A DNA stretch of 64,000 bases, taken from contig NZ_AP023081.1 in NCBI RefSeq assembly GCF_026072635.1, forward strand, positions 3,530,501 to 3,594,500, in the 5' to 3' direction. Of this stretch, positions 1 to 8,410 are shown piece by piece (position 1 is the first letter of the stretch; each line of letters begins with the position of its first letter). The notes beneath the pieces are model-generated. The model was not told the origin of the DNA. It saw only the letters and a program-made list of their open reading frames with translations, and ran no database searches. The DNA comes from Pseudomonas solani. Lineage in GTDB: Bacteria > Pseudomonadota > Gammaproteobacteria > Pseudomonadales > Pseudomonadaceae. The position numbers and the translations under genes are program-made.

Positions 1-2
1 TG

Positions 3-731
3 CAGCAACTGGCCCAGGGCGGCACCGCGGTCGGCACCGGGATCAACGCCCACCCGCGCTTCGCCGAGCGTTTCTGCGTGGAGCTGAACCTGCTCACCGG
101 CTTGCAGTTCACCCCGGGCAACAACTTCTTCGCCCTGATCGGCTCCCAGGACACCGCCGTGGCCCTGTCCGGCCAGCTGAAAACGGTGGCGGTGACCCTG
201 ATGAAGATCGCCAACGACCTGCGCTGGATGAACTCCGGCCCGCTGGCAGGCCTGGCCGAGATCGAGCTGGAGGCCCTGCAGCCGGGCTCCTCGATCATGC
301 CGGGCAAGGTCAACCCGGTGATCCCCGAGGCCACGGCGATGGTCGCCGCCCAGGTGATCGGCAATGACGCGGCCATCACCGTTGCCGGCCAGTCGGGCAA
401 CTTCGAGCTGAACGTGATGCTGCCGGTGATCGCCCACAACCTGTTGAACAGCGTCCAGCTGCTGTCGAGCAGCAGCCTGCTGCTGGCCGACCGTGCGGTG
501 GCGAGCTTCAAGGTCAACCAGCCGAAGCTGAACGAAGCGCTGTCGCGCAACCCGATTCTGGTCACCGCGCTGAATCCCATCATCGGCTACCTCAAGGCCG
601 CCGAGATCGCCAAGCAGGCGTACCGCGAGGGGCGCCCGGTGATCGATGTGGCGCAGGAGAACACCGAGCTGAGCCGCGCGGAGCTGGAGAAGCTGCTCGA
701 CCCGGAAAAACTCACCGAGGGCGGCCTCTAG
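3..731 (+). CDS. fumC: Class II fumarate hydratase, C-terminal part
   Basis: This is the C-terminal half of fumarase C, which interconverts fumarate and L-malate in the cytosolic TCA cycle. The reading frame is open from base 3, so the start lies outside the window. The family signature GSSIMPGKVNPV is present at about 288-323 and an LAQGGTAVGTG stretch sits at the window edge. It is followed at short distance by a small gene and sodA. In P. aeruginosa the equivalent fagA-fumC-orfX-sodA operon is Fur-regulated and induced by iron starvation, because this iron-free fumarase replaces Fe-S fumarases. The promoter that would show this is not in the window. Confidence 0.97.
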   Translation, partial: QQLAQGGTAVGTGINAHPRFAERFCVELNLLTGLQFTPGNNFFALIGSQDTAVALSGQLKTVAVTLMKIANDLRWMNSGPLAGLAEIELEALQPGSSIMPGKVNPVIPEATAMVAAQVIGNDAAITVAGQSGNFELNVMLPVIAHNLLNSVQLLSSSSLLLADRAVASFKVNQPKLNEALSRNPILVTALNPIIGYLKAAEIAKQAYREGRPVIDVAQENTELSRAELEKLLDPEKLTEGGL

Positions 732-785
732 CCGCGACACCGGGTGCTGCCACGGCGGCACCCTTCGCCCACCTGGAGGTGGCCG

Positions 786-1232
786 ATGGAGTACTGGAAA
801 CGAACCATCGAGGCTGGCAACCGCAGCTTCCACAGCGGTGACTGGATCGAGGCGCGGGAGCTTTACCTGCAGGCCCTGGCCCAGGCGCAGATGCTGCTGG
901 AGCGGTGGCCGGATGCGGACCAGGCGGTGGCCGCGTTCGTGGTCTCCCACCACAACCTGGCCGACCTGCACCTGATGCTCGGCCAGCCGGAGGAGACGGC
1001 GGAGAACCTCTGCACCTGCCACGAGCGCCTGCTGCAGGTGCTGCGTGACACCAGCCTGCCCGAGGCGCTGCGCGACGTTGCCCTGCGCCACAGCCGCTGC
1101 ACCTACAGCAGCCTGTTGCAGTTCATCCAGGAGCACGGCGCCTATCCCCGCACCGATCGCCTGCTCGGCATCGTGCCTGGCCATTCTTCGCGAGCCCTGC
1201 CGAGCACCTCCGGCAGCCGCTACTACCATTGA
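786..1232 (+). CDS. Small conserved protein of the fumC-sodA operon (orfX-like)
   Basis: A protein of 148 residues with no enzyme motif that I recognise. The start at 786 is preferred over 744 because a good ribosome binding site (TGGAGGTG) precedes it and the protein then begins MEYWKRTIEAGN. It looks all-helical, with TPR-like spacing: aromatic and alanine positions in the first 40 residues (FHSGDWIEARELY, ALAQAQ), then SHHNLADLHLMLGQ with a Cys-His pair further on (CTCHERLL). It lies between fumC and sodA, the position of orfX in the P. aeruginosa iron-responsive operon. A TPR-like scaffold is an inference; the function is unknown. Confidence 0.8.
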   Translation: MEYWKRTIEAGNRSFHSGDWIEARELYLQALAQAQMLLERWPDADQAVAAFVVSHHNLADLHLMLGQPEETAENLCTCHERLLQVLRDTSLPEALRDVALRHSRCTYSSLLQFIQEHGAYPRTDRLLGIVPGHSSRALPSTSGSRYYH

Positions 1233-1246
1233 ACAAGGAACCGACC

Positions 1247-1858
1247 ATGACCTACAGCCTGCCCGTCCTCACCTACGCCTACGATGCCCTGGAACCGCAT
1301 ATCGATGCGCAGACCATGGAAATCCACCACAGCAAGCACCACCAGACCTACATCAACAATCTCAATGCAGCCCTGGAGGGCAACCCCCTCGGCCAGCTGC
1401 CGGTGGAGTCGTTGCTGCGGCGCCTGGCGGAGGTGCCCGAGCAACTGCGCGGCGCGGTGATCAACAACGGCGGCGGGCACGCCAACCATTCGCTGTTCTG
1501 GACCGTGATGTCGCCCACTGGCGGTGGGGAGTCCCATGGCACCGTGCGTGCGGCCATCGAGGCGGAGCTGGGCGGCTTCGCGGCCTTCAAGGAGGCCTTC
1601 ACCAAGGCGGCGCTGACCCGCTTCGGCAGCGGCTGGGCCTGGCTCAGCGTGACGCCGGGCAAGCGCCTGGTGGTGGAGAGCAGCGGTAACCAGGACAGCC
1701 CGCTGATGAATGGCAACGTGCCGATCCTCGGGCTGGATGTTTGGGAGCACGCCTATTACCTGCGTTACCAGAGCCGTCGTCCCGAATACATCGGCGCTTT
1801 CTACAATGTCATCGACTGGGCCGAAGTGGACCGTCGATACCGAGAGGCGATGGCCTGA
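1247..1858 (+). CDS. sodA: Manganese superoxide dismutase
   Basis: Cytosolic Mn-type superoxide dismutase that converts superoxide to peroxide and oxygen. The 203-residue length is typical. Metal ligands are visible in their usual places: His in MEIHHSKHHQTY, His in GGGHANHSLFW, and Asp and His in the DVWEHAYY signature. The glycine-rich GGGHANH context and Gln in GNQDSPL fit the Mn rather than the Fe subgroup. The start at 1247 follows an AAGGAA site; a TTG at 1229 in frame is less likely. It is co-directional with fumC and the small gene upstream, and its stop overlaps the start of the ZIP transporter by one base. This fits an iron-starvation operon that supplies iron-independent enzymes. 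Confidence 0.97.
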   Translation: MTYSLPVLTYAYDALEPHIDAQTMEIHHSKHHQTYINNLNAALEGNPLGQLPVESLLRRLAEVPEQLRGAVINNGGGHANHSLFWTVMSPTGGGESHGTVRAAIEAELGGFAAFKEAFTKAALTRFGSGWAWLSVTPGKRLVVESSGNQDSPLMNGNVPILGLDVWEHAYYLRYQSRRPEYIGAFYNVIDWAEVDRRYREAMA

Positions 1859-2811
1859 TGCCTGAGCCCGACCTGCACAGCCTGGGTGCCGACGGGCGCC
1901 TGCACTCGCCCAGCCGGGGTCCCATGTCTTCTCTATTACCCAGCGGGCTTTCCCTGCGCCAGGTTCTTGGCCTCTGCGTGATGCTCGTCGGCTGCCTGCT
2001 GTTGTCCTGGCAGGCGGTACTGGCTGCCGAGCGTGCGCTGGAGCCTCATCTCTGGCATGCGCTGAAGTCGGGCACGCTGTGTGCGTTGGGCACGGCCGTC
2101 GGCACCTTGCCGGTGCTGTTCATGCGCAGCATCTCGGCACGCACCTCCGACACCCTGCTGGGCTTCGGTGCCGGTGTGATGCTGGCGGCGACGGTGTTCT
2201 CGCTGTTGATCCCCGGACTGGATGCGGCCGGCCAGTTGGGCTTTTCCAAATGGTCGGCAGGCTTCCTGATGAGCCTCGGCCTGTTGCTGGGGGCCAGTGC
2301 ACTGTTCGGCCTTGGCAGGCTGCTGCCGGAGCGGCAGCTCGAGGTGGATGCGCGTACCGACCGCCTGGTGCTGGCACCGCGCATCCTGCTGTTCGTCATT
2401 GCCATCGTCCTGCACAACATCCCGGAAGGCATGGCGGTGGGCGTGGCGGCGGGCGCCGGGTTGGCGGGCGCGGATAGCCTGGCATTGGGCATCGCACTGC
2501 AGGACCTGCCGGAGGGGTTGATCATTTCCCTGGTGTTGGCGGGGGCGGGCATGTCCCGGGGCAAGGCGATGCTGATCGGCGCGGCGTCCGGGCTGGTGGA
2601 GCCGGTGTTCGCGTTGCTCTGTGCCTGGTTGGTGCAGGTGTCGGCGTTGCTGTTGCCCTGGGGCCTGGCCCTGGCGGCGGGGGCGATGCTCTTCGCGGTG
2701 ACCCACGAAATCATCCCGGAATGCCATCGCAAGGGCCACGAAACCGCTGCGAGCCTGGGGTTGGCCGCGGGCTTCTGCCTGATGATGGTGCTGGATACGG
2801 CGCTGGCCTGA
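1858..2811 (+). CDS. ZIP-family metal transporter
   Basis: Inner-membrane divalent-metal importer of the ZIP family, 317 residues, with about eight hydrophobic segments. The two metal-binding helices are evident: HNIPEGMAVGVA around residues 185-196 and DLPEGLIISL about 30 residues later. The start at 1858 overlaps the sodA stop (TGATG), so translation is probably coupled; an ATG at 1924 is an alternative that would remove a soluble N-terminal tail of about 22 residues. Its place behind sodA suggests Mn or Zn supply for the oxidative-stress response, which is inference. Substrate cannot be read from sequence alone. Confidence 0.9.
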   Translation: MPEPDLHSLGADGRLHSPSRGPMSSLLPSGLSLRQVLGLCVMLVGCLLLSWQAVLAAERALEPHLWHALKSGTLCALGTAVGTLPVLFMRSISARTSDTLLGFGAGVMLAATVFSLLIPGLDAAGQLGFSKWSAGFLMSLGLLLGASALFGLGRLLPERQLEVDARTDRLVLAPRILLFVIAIVLHNIPEGMAVGVAAGAGLAGADSLALGIALQDLPEGLIISLVLAGAGMSRGKAMLIGAASGLVEPVFALLCAWLVQVSALLLPWGLALAAGAMLFAVTHEIIPECHRKGHETAASLGLAAGFCLMMVLDTALA

Positions 2812-2828
2812 TCGGCCGGTGATCATGT

Positions 2829-2902
2829 CGCGACGCAGGGAAGGCGTCGCGGGGTGGTTCAGTGTTTCAGCTCTTTCGGGCCCGGTATCTGTACCGGGCT
2901 TT
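2829..2902 (+). terminator. Tandem hairpins between the ZIP gene and ptsO
   Basis: Two hairpins lie between convergent genes. The first pairs CGCGACGC (2829-2836) with GCGTCGCG (2844-2851). The second pairs GCCCGGTA (2880-2887) with TACCGGGC (2892-2899) and is followed by only three T. The second is a plausible plus-strand terminator for the sodA operon. No good U-tract exists on the minus strand for ptsO. Confidence 0.6.
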
Positions 2903-2905
2903 CCG

Positions 2906-3178
2906 TCACTCGCCTTCGTCGAAGCGGTTGTTGACCAACTCGATCAGTGCGTTGAGCGCATCGTCGTCCTGCTCGCCTTCGGTGTGCAGGTGGATGTTGG
3001 TGCCCTTGCCGGCGGCGAGCATCATCACGGCCATGATGCTTTTGCCGTCCACCAGGCTTTCCGGGGTGCGGCCTACGCGGATCTGGCAGGGGTAGCGCCC
3101 GGCGACACCGACGAACTTGGCCGCGGCGCGGGCATGCAGCCCCAGTTTGTTGATGATGGTGATTTCACAGGCTGGCAT
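2906..3178 (-). CDS. ptsO: HPr-like phosphocarrier protein NPr of the nitrogen PTS
   Basis: A 90-residue HPr-fold phosphocarrier. The phospho-accepting histidine is in NKLGLHARAAAKF at residue 16, and the regulatory-serine region reads DGKSIMAVMML. In the PTS-Ntr chain, PtsP passes phosphate to NPr and then to EIIA-Ntr (PtsN). The gene is the last of the minus-strand rpoN-hpf-ptsN-rapZ-ptsO run, 15 bases after rapZ, the standard order in Proteobacteria. The system regulates potassium and nitrogen/carbon balance rather than transporting sugar. Confidence 0.95.
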   Translation of the reverse strand: MPACEITIINKLGLHARAAAKFVGVAGRYPCQIRVGRTPESLVDGKSIMAVMMLAAGKGTNIHLHTEGEQDDDALNALIELVNNRFDEGE

Positions 3179-3193
3179 CGCGGCGGGGATCCT

Positions 3194-4051
3194 TTAACTG
3201 AGGTCGCGGTGGCGAACCTGGACGTTCTTCAGGTTGGGTTTGAGCGCCTGGCCGAGGCGCTCGGCGAGGTACACGGAACGGTGGTGGCCGCCGGTGCAGC
3301 CAATGGCGACGGTGACATAGGCGCGGTTGCTGGCGGCGAAGCGCGGCAGCCATTTGTTCAGGTAGCCGAGGATGTCCTGGTACATCTCCTCGACATCCGG
3401 TTGCGCGGCCAGGTACTCGGCGACATTGGCGTCGAGGCCGGAGTTATCGCGCAGCTCAGGCTTCCAGTAGGGATTGGGCAGGCAGCGCACGTCGAACACC
3501 AGGTCCGCATCCACCGGCATGCCCCGCTTGAAGCCAAAGGATTCGACGAGGAAGGCGGTTCCCGGCTCGGGCTTGTTCAGCAGGCGCAGCTTGATGCTGT
3601 CGCGCAGCTGGTACAGATTGAGGTGGGTGGTGTCGATCTTCAGGTCGGCGAGGTCGGCGATGGGAGCGAGCAACGAGGCTTCGTCGAGGATGGCCTCGGC
3701 GAGGGAGCGGTCTTCGTTGGTCAGCGGGTGGCGGCGGCGGGTTTCCGAGAAGCGCTTGAGTAGCGTTTCGTCATCCGCGTCCAGGTACAGCACATCGCAG
3801 TGGATGTGGCGGGCGCGGGCCTCTTCGAGGAGTTCGGGAAAACGCTTGAGCTGGCTGGGCAGGTTGCGTGCGTCGATGGAGACGGCGACCTGGGGGTGCA
3901 GCAACTCGGTCTGCAGCAGTGCGCGCTCGGCCAGTTCGGGGAGCAGGCCGGCGGGCAGGTTGTCGATGCAGTAGAAGCCATTGTCCTCGAGAACGTCGAG
4001 GGCGGTGCTCTTGCCTGAGCCTGAACGGCCGCTGACGATGATCAGGCGCAT
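3194..4051 (-). CDS. rapZ: RNase adapter protein RapZ
   Basis: A 285-residue P-loop protein. The Walker A motif GRSGSGKST is at residues 8-16, and the C-terminal domain carries the conserved GCTGGHHRSV element near residue 255. In enterobacteria RapZ binds GlcN6P and the GlmZ/GlmY small RNAs and directs RNase E, controlling glucosamine-6-phosphate synthesis. Whether this holds in Pseudomonas cannot be judged here. It sits between ptsN and ptsO with gaps of about 10 and 15 bases, so it is part of the same transcript. Confidence 0.95.
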   Translation of the reverse strand: MRLIIVSGRSGSGKSTALDVLEDNGFYCIDNLPAGLLPELAERALLQTELLHPQVAVSIDARNLPSQLKRFPELLEEARARHIHCDVLYLDADDETLLKRFSETRRRHPLTNEDRSLAEAILDEASLLAPIADLADLKIDTTHLNLYQLRDSIKLRLLNKPEPGTAFLVESFGFKRGMPVDADLVFDVRCLPNPYWKPELRDNSGLDANVAEYLAAQPDVEEMYQDILGYLNKWLPRFAASNRAYVTVAIGCTGGHHRSVYLAERLGQALKPNLKNVQVRHRDLS

Positions 4052-4060
4052 GGCAAGGTC

Positions 4061-4525
4061 CTAGCGTCCGTTCTGGACGTCCACTACCACCTGGTACAGG
4101 CTGTCGCTGCTCTGCGTCTGGCGCAGGCGGTCACGCACCTCGGTGCGGTCCAGCATGCTGGCGATCTGGCGGAGCAGTTCCAGGTGTTCATCGGTGGCGG
4201 CTTCGGGGACCAAGAGTACGAACAGCAGGTCCACCGGGGCGCCGTCGATGGCGTCGAAGTCCACGGGGGCATCCAGGCGCAGCACGGCGCTGATGGGCGC
4301 GGTGCAGCCGGGAAGCCGGCAATGGGGGATGGCGATACCGTTGCCGAATCCTGTCGAGCCGAGTTTCTCCCGGGCGACCAGGCTTTCGAAGATATCTTGC
4401 GAGTCGAGGTCGGGAAGTTCGCGAGCAACCAGGTTGGCGATCTGTTCCAGGACACGTTTTTTGCTGCCGCCCGGCACGTTCACGAGGGAACGGCCGGGGG
4501 TCAGGATTTGCTCAAGTCGGATCAT
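4061..4525 (-). CDS. ptsN: Nitrogen-regulatory PTS protein EIIA-Ntr
   Basis: A 154-residue EIIA of the fructose/mannitol type that acts as a regulator. The phosphorylated histidine lies in GNGIAIPHCRLPG around residue 68, and the N-terminal part has the MIRLEQILTPGRS signature. It receives phosphate from NPr, encoded two genes downstream, and in other bacteria interacts with K+ transport, two-component sensors and carbon metabolism. It is 13 bases downstream of hpf in the rpoN cluster. Confidence 0.96.
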   Translation of the reverse strand: MIRLEQILTPGRSLVNVPGGSKKRVLEQIANLVARELPDLDSQDIFESLVAREKLGSTGFGNGIAIPHCRLPGCTAPISAVLRLDAPVDFDAIDGAPVDLLFVLLVPEAATDEHLELLRQIASMLDRTEVRDRLRQTQSSDSLYQVVVDVQNGR

Positions 4526-4538
4526 AGGAAGGGGAATG

Positions 4539-4847
4539 TCAGCGGGCGGTGGCGCCCTGCTGGCGGTTCAGCTGCTTTTCCTTGTGTTTGATCAGTTGAC
4601 GGTCGAGTTTGTCGGTGAGCAGGTCGATGGCCGCGTACATGTCTTCATGCTCCGCATTGGCTACGACCTCACCACCGGCGATGTGCAGGGTGGCTTCGAT
4701 CTTCTGCTTCAGTTTCTCCACCTGCATGATCACCTGCACATTGGTGATTTTGTCGAAGTGGCGCTCCAGTCTGTCGAACTTCTCGACAACGTAGTCGCGC
4801 AGGGCGTCGGTCACATCCAGTTGATGTCCACTGATGTTGACTTGCAT
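4539..4847 (-). CDS. hpf: Short ribosome hibernation promoting factor
   Basis: A 102-residue protein of the RaiA/HPF family. Its short length marks it as the short HPF type that works with RMF to form 100S ribosome dimers in stationary phase. The N-terminus MQVNISGHQLDVT and the basic segment around FDKITNVQV fit the family beta-alpha-beta fold. An AAGGAG site precedes the start. It lies 82 bases downstream of rpoN, leaving room for its own promoter. In P. aeruginosa this protein is needed for ribosome preservation and survival in starvation. Confidence 0.95.
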   Translation of the reverse strand: MQVNISGHQLDVTDALRDYVVEKFDRLERHFDKITNVQVIMQVEKLKQKIEATLHIAGGEVVANAEHEDMYAAIDLLTDKLDRQLIKHKEKQLNRQQGATAR

Positions 4848-4929
4848 ACCGCTTTCTCCTTATTGCCCGTGTGTAAGAGACAGGCTAACGGGCCTGCCAC
4901 CGGAACACTTTGGCGTGGATCAATCCGCG

Positions 4930-6429
4930 TCACATCAGCCGCTTGCGTTCGCTGGAAGGCGCTATCCCGAGGGATTCCCGGTACTTGGCGACTGTGCGGC
5001 GGGCCACTTGGATACCCTGTGCTTCCAGTAAACCAGCGATCTTGCTGTCGCTCAACGGCTTTTTGGCATTTTCCGCAGCGACCAGTTTTTTGATGATCGC
5101 GCGGATGGCGGTAGACGAGCATTCACCGCCTTCGGAGGTGCTGACGTGGCTGGAGAAGAAGTATTTCAGTTCGTATATGCCACGCGGAGTGTGCATGAAT
5201 TTCTGGGTGGTGACGCGTGAGATGGTCGACTCGTGCATGCCCACCGCCTCGGCGATGTCGTGCAGGACGAGGGGCTTCATCGCCTCGTCGCCGTACTCGA
5301 GGAAACCGCGCTGGTGCTCGACGATCTGGGTGGCGACCTTCATCAGCGTTTCGTTGCGGCTCTGCAGGCTCTTGATGAACCAGCGGGCTTCCTGCAGCTG
5401 ATTGCGCATGAAGGTGTTGTCGGCGCTGGAGTCGGCACGACGGACGAAACCGGCGTAATGCGGGTTGACGCGCAGGCGCGGGACGGCTTCCTGGTTCAGT
5501 TCCACCAGCCAGCGTTCATTGTGCTTGCGCACGATGACATCCGGCACGACGTACTCGGGTTCGCTGGCTTCGATCTGTGAGCCGGGGCGGGGGTTGAGGC
5601 CCTGGATCAGCTCGATCACCTGGCGCAGCTCGTCTTCCTTGAGCTTCATGCGGCGCATGAGCTGGCTGTAGTCGCGGCTGCCGAGAACATCGAGATAGTC
5701 GCCTGCCAGGCGCTGCGCCTCGCTCAGCCATGGGGTCTTGGCGGGCAGTTGGCGCAGTTGCAGGAGCAGGCACTCGCGCAGGTCGCGGGCGCCGACGCCG
5801 GCGGGCTCGAATTGCTGGATGCGGTGCAGGACGACTTCCACCTCGTCGAGTTCGATCTCGAGCTCGGGGTCGAAGGCTTCCACGACTTCCTCGAGGGTTT
5901 CCTCCAGGTAGCCGTCATTGTTGATGCAGTCGATCAGGGTGACGCCGATCAGGCGATCGGTATCGGACATGGGGGCCAGGTTCAGCTGCCACAGCAGGTG
6001 GCTTTGCAGGCTCTCGCCCACCGAGGTGCGGGACGTGAAGTCCCACTCGTCGTCATCGGAGCTGGGGAGGCTGCTGGCGCTGGTCTGGTAGACGTCTTCC
6101 CAGGCGGTGTCGACGGGCAGTTCGCTGGGGATGCGTTCGTGCCATTCGCCGTCTTCGAGGCTTTCGCTCTCCGAAGTGGGGACGCTGGATTCCTGGAAGC
6201 TGGATTCCTGGCTGGCGGAGTTGGGCAGTTGCTCGCTTTCTGCCATGGGGTCGGAGTTGTCGAAGTCTTCTCCTTCCTCCTGGCGTTCGAGCATGGGATT
6301 GGACTCCAGGGCCTCCTGGATTTCCTGCTGCAGATCCAGGGTGGACAGTTGGAGTAGGCGAATGGCCTGTTGCAGCTGCGGGGTCATCGTCAGCTGCTGG
6401 CCCATCTTCAGGACTAGCGATGGTTTCAT
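4930..6429 (-). CDS. rpoN: RNA polymerase sigma-54 factor
   Basis: A full-length sigma-54 of 499 residues. Region I, the glutamine/leucine-rich activator-interacting part, is at residues 1-50 (MGQQLTMTPQLQQAIRLLQL). An acidic region II covers about 60-130. The core-binding domain and HTH follow, and the diagnostic RpoN box ARRTVAKYRE is near residue 478. It directs transcription of nitrogen, flagellar, pilus and other genes with -24/-12 promoters and needs enhancer-binding ATPases. It follows lptB after about 143 bases, so it may have its own promoter, and leads the hpf-ptsN-rapZ-ptsO group. Confidence 0.98.
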   Translation of the reverse strand: MKPSLVLKMGQQLTMTPQLQQAIRLLQLSTLDLQQEIQEALESNPMLERQEEGEDFDNSDPMAESEQLPNSASQESSFQESSVPTSESESLEDGEWHERIPSELPVDTAWEDVYQTSASSLPSSDDDEWDFTSRTSVGESLQSHLLWQLNLAPMSDTDRLIGVTLIDCINNDGYLEETLEEVVEAFDPELEIELDEVEVVLHRIQQFEPAGVGARDLRECLLLQLRQLPAKTPWLSEAQRLAGDYLDVLGSRDYSQLMRRMKLKEDELRQVIELIQGLNPRPGSQIEASEPEYVVPDVIVRKHNERWLVELNQEAVPRLRVNPHYAGFVRRADSSADNTFMRNQLQEARWFIKSLQSRNETLMKVATQIVEHQRGFLEYGDEAMKPLVLHDIAEAVGMHESTISRVTTQKFMHTPRGIYELKYFFSSHVSTSEGGECSSTAIRAIIKKLVAAENAKKPLSDSKIAGLLEAQGIQVARRTVAKYRESLGIAPSSERKRLM

Positions 6430-6572
6430 GGCAGAGGGCTTAGCACCTTATTCGCCGGCGCACATGCGCCATCCACTACAGGGCGCCGAGGCGCCACCAG
6501 GAAGCAAATTATATGCCTGACCTTGAATGATTTTTCTACTGCCCGCAACATTTTGCGCGCAGGGCTGGTCCG

Positions 6573-7298
6573 TCAGAGGCGGAATTCGTGCCCCAGGTAG
6601 ACTTCCTTGACCAGTTGGTTGGCCAGGATCTCTTCTGCACTGCCTTCGGCGATGAGCTGGCCATCATTCACGATGTAGGCGGTTTCGCAGATATCCAGTG
6701 TCTCGCGGACGTTGTGGTCGGTGATCAGCACGCCGATCCCCTTGGCCTTGAGGTGATGGATGATCTGTTTGATGTCGCCCACGGAAATCGGGTCGACACC
6801 GGCAAAGGGTTCGTCGAGCAGGATGAACTTGGGGGCAGTGGCCAGGGCGCGGGCGATTTCCACGCGACGACGCTCGCCACCGGACAGGCTCATGCCGATG
6901 CTGTCGCGGATGTGGCTGATGTGGAACTCCTGCAGCAGGCTCTCCAGCTCGCGATGGCGGCCGGCGCGGTCGAGCTCCTTGCGGGTCTCGAGAATGGCCA
7001 TGATGTTGTCGGCCACGCTGAGCTTGCGGAAGATCGAGGCTTCCTGGGGCAGGTAGCCGATACCGGCCCGGGCACGGCCGTGCATGGGCTGGTGGGTGAC
7101 GTCCTGCTGATCGATCAGCACGCGTCCCTGATCGGCTTTCACCAGCCCCACGATCATGTAGAAGCAGGTGGTCTTGCCGGCACCGTTGGGGCCGAGCAGG
7201 CCGACGATCTGGCCGCTGTCGATGGACAGGCTGACGTCACGGACGACCTGGCGGCTCTTGTAGCTCTTCGCCAGGTGCTGGGCTTTGAGGGTCGCCAT
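6573..7298 (-). CDS. lptB: LPS export ABC transporter ATPase LptB
   Basis: Cytoplasmic ATPase of the LptB2FGC machine that extracts LPS from the inner membrane. The 241 residues show Walker A GPNGAGKTT near 35-43, signature LSGGERRRVE, Walker B FILLDEPFAGVDP and an H-loop His in LITDHNVRET. The start codon overlaps the lptA stop (TAATG), which implies coupled translation with the periplasmic partner. LptF and LptG are not in the window, as is usual. Confidence 0.97.
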   Translation of the reverse strand: MATLKAQHLAKSYKSRQVVRDVSLSIDSGQIVGLLGPNGAGKTTCFYMIVGLVKADQGRVLIDQQDVTHQPMHGRARAGIGYLPQEASIFRKLSVADNIMAILETRKELDRAGRHRELESLLQEFHISHIRDSIGMSLSGGERRRVEIARALATAPKFILLDEPFAGVDPISVGDIKQIIHHLKAKGIGVLITDHNVRETLDICETAYIVNDGQLIAEGSAEEILANQLVKEVYLGHEFRL

Positions 7299-7843
7299 TA
7301 CTCTGCTTGTCCCGCTTGCTGCTCTTTCTTCTTCGGCTGGATGACCATGTCGATGCGCGGACGCGGAGTGCCGACGTTGGTGCCCGTGGCGCGGCCTGCG
7401 TTGACGATCTGGCGCTGGGTGTCGTAGACGATCTTCTCGCCTTCGAAGGTGTTGCCTTCCTGGATCACCTTGGCCTGGTCGATCAGCACGATGCGCTCGT
7501 TGGCAGCGAAGTACTGGATGGTCATGCCGTATGCCTTGACGATCTGCTTGTCCACCGCAGGCTTCTGCTCGTAGTAGGCAGGCTTGCCCACCGAGGTGAA
7601 GACTTCCAGCTCGCCCTGGGCGTTCTGGGTGATGGTCACGGTGTCGCCGGTGATCTTCAGGGTGCCCTGAGTGATGACCACGTCGCCGCGATAGACCGCC
7701 ACGCCCTGCTTGTCATCGAGTTCGGCGCTGTCCGCCTGGACGCGGATCGGCTGATCGCGGTCGCTGGGCAGCGCCCAGGCGCTGGCACTTCCGAGTGCGG
7801 CACCCAGGCTGAGCAGTAGGGGGAGGGTTTTAACGAACCTCAT
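7298..7843 (-). CDS. lptA: Periplasmic LPS transport protein LptA
   Basis: A 181-residue beta-jellyroll (OstA-type) protein that forms the periplasmic bridge for LPS between LptC and LptD. A signal peptide is clear, with hydrophobic LPLLLSLGAALGSASAWA and likely cleavage after AWA near residue 24. The mature part contains family features such as QADSAELDDKQGVAVYRGDVVITQG. The start overlaps the lptC end by 14 bases and the stop overlaps the lptB start. Confidence 0.95.
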   Translation of the reverse strand: MRFVKTLPLLLSLGAALGSASAWALPSDRDQPIRVQADSAELDDKQGVAVYRGDVVITQGTLKITGDTVTITQNAQGELEVFTSVGKPAYYEQKPAVDKQIVKAYGMTIQYFAANERIVLIDQAKVIQEGNTFEGEKIVYDTQRQIVNAGRATGTNVGTPRPRIDMVIQPKKKEQQAGQAE

Positions 7844-8402
7844 GCTGGCCTCTTACGTTGGACTGCAGGATCATCCTGCTGTCATTCAAGTACGCTTTCA
7901 TTCCTTGTGCCGTGGTAACCCCGTTGGCGGCGTCGATTCTAACGGCTTGCTGGGTTTCCGCATATTCCCTGTCCGGGAACACGGTCAGGCGGCTGGTGGT
8001 GAGAATGGTTGGTCGGCCCTTGGCGTCGGTGCGCTCCACGCGGACCTTGTCGATCAGCTCCACCTGTTCACCTTCTGGGCCGACTTCGCCGCGCTCGCTC
8101 TGTACGTGCCACGGGAACTCGGTGCCGCGGTAGAGCTGCAGGTCGGGATTGGTCAGCAGGGTGGTGTCGCTCGATTTGACGTGTTCGAGCTTGGCAGCGG
8201 TCATCTCGTAGTGACGCTTGCCGTCTTCCTGATATTGCACGCTGGTGGCATTGACCACATAGAAGTCGATGGCGTTCTCGTCTGCGGGGGCAGTTGTCTG
8301 GCGCTCCATGAAGCTTTCCGGGCGAATGTTCCAGTAGCCCAGGGCGATCAGCAGGGCGGCGACCGGAATCAGGATCAGGGCGAGGCGGAAGTTCTTCGAC
8401 AT
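7830..8402 (-). CDS. lptC: LPS export system protein LptC
   Basis: A single-pass inner-membrane protein of 190 residues with a periplasmic jellyroll domain that passes LPS from LptBFG to LptA. The N-terminal segment LALILIPVAALLIALGYW is the anchor. The downstream part (ATSVQYQEDGKRHYEMTAAKLEH) matches the LptC/YrbK family pattern. It begins 8 bases after kdsC ends, so KDO synthesis and LPS export are in one transcript. Confidence 0.94.
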   Translation of the reverse strand: MSKNFRLALILIPVAALLIALGYWNIRPESFMERQTTAPADENAIDFYVVNATSVQYQEDGKRHYEMTAAKLEHVKSSDTTLLTNPDLQLYRGTEFPWHVQSERGEVGPEGEQVELIDKVRVERTDAKGRPTILTTSRLTVFPDREYAETQQAVRIDAANGVTTAQGMKAYLNDSRMILQSNVRGQHEVR

Positions 8403-8410
8403 GGGCGGAC

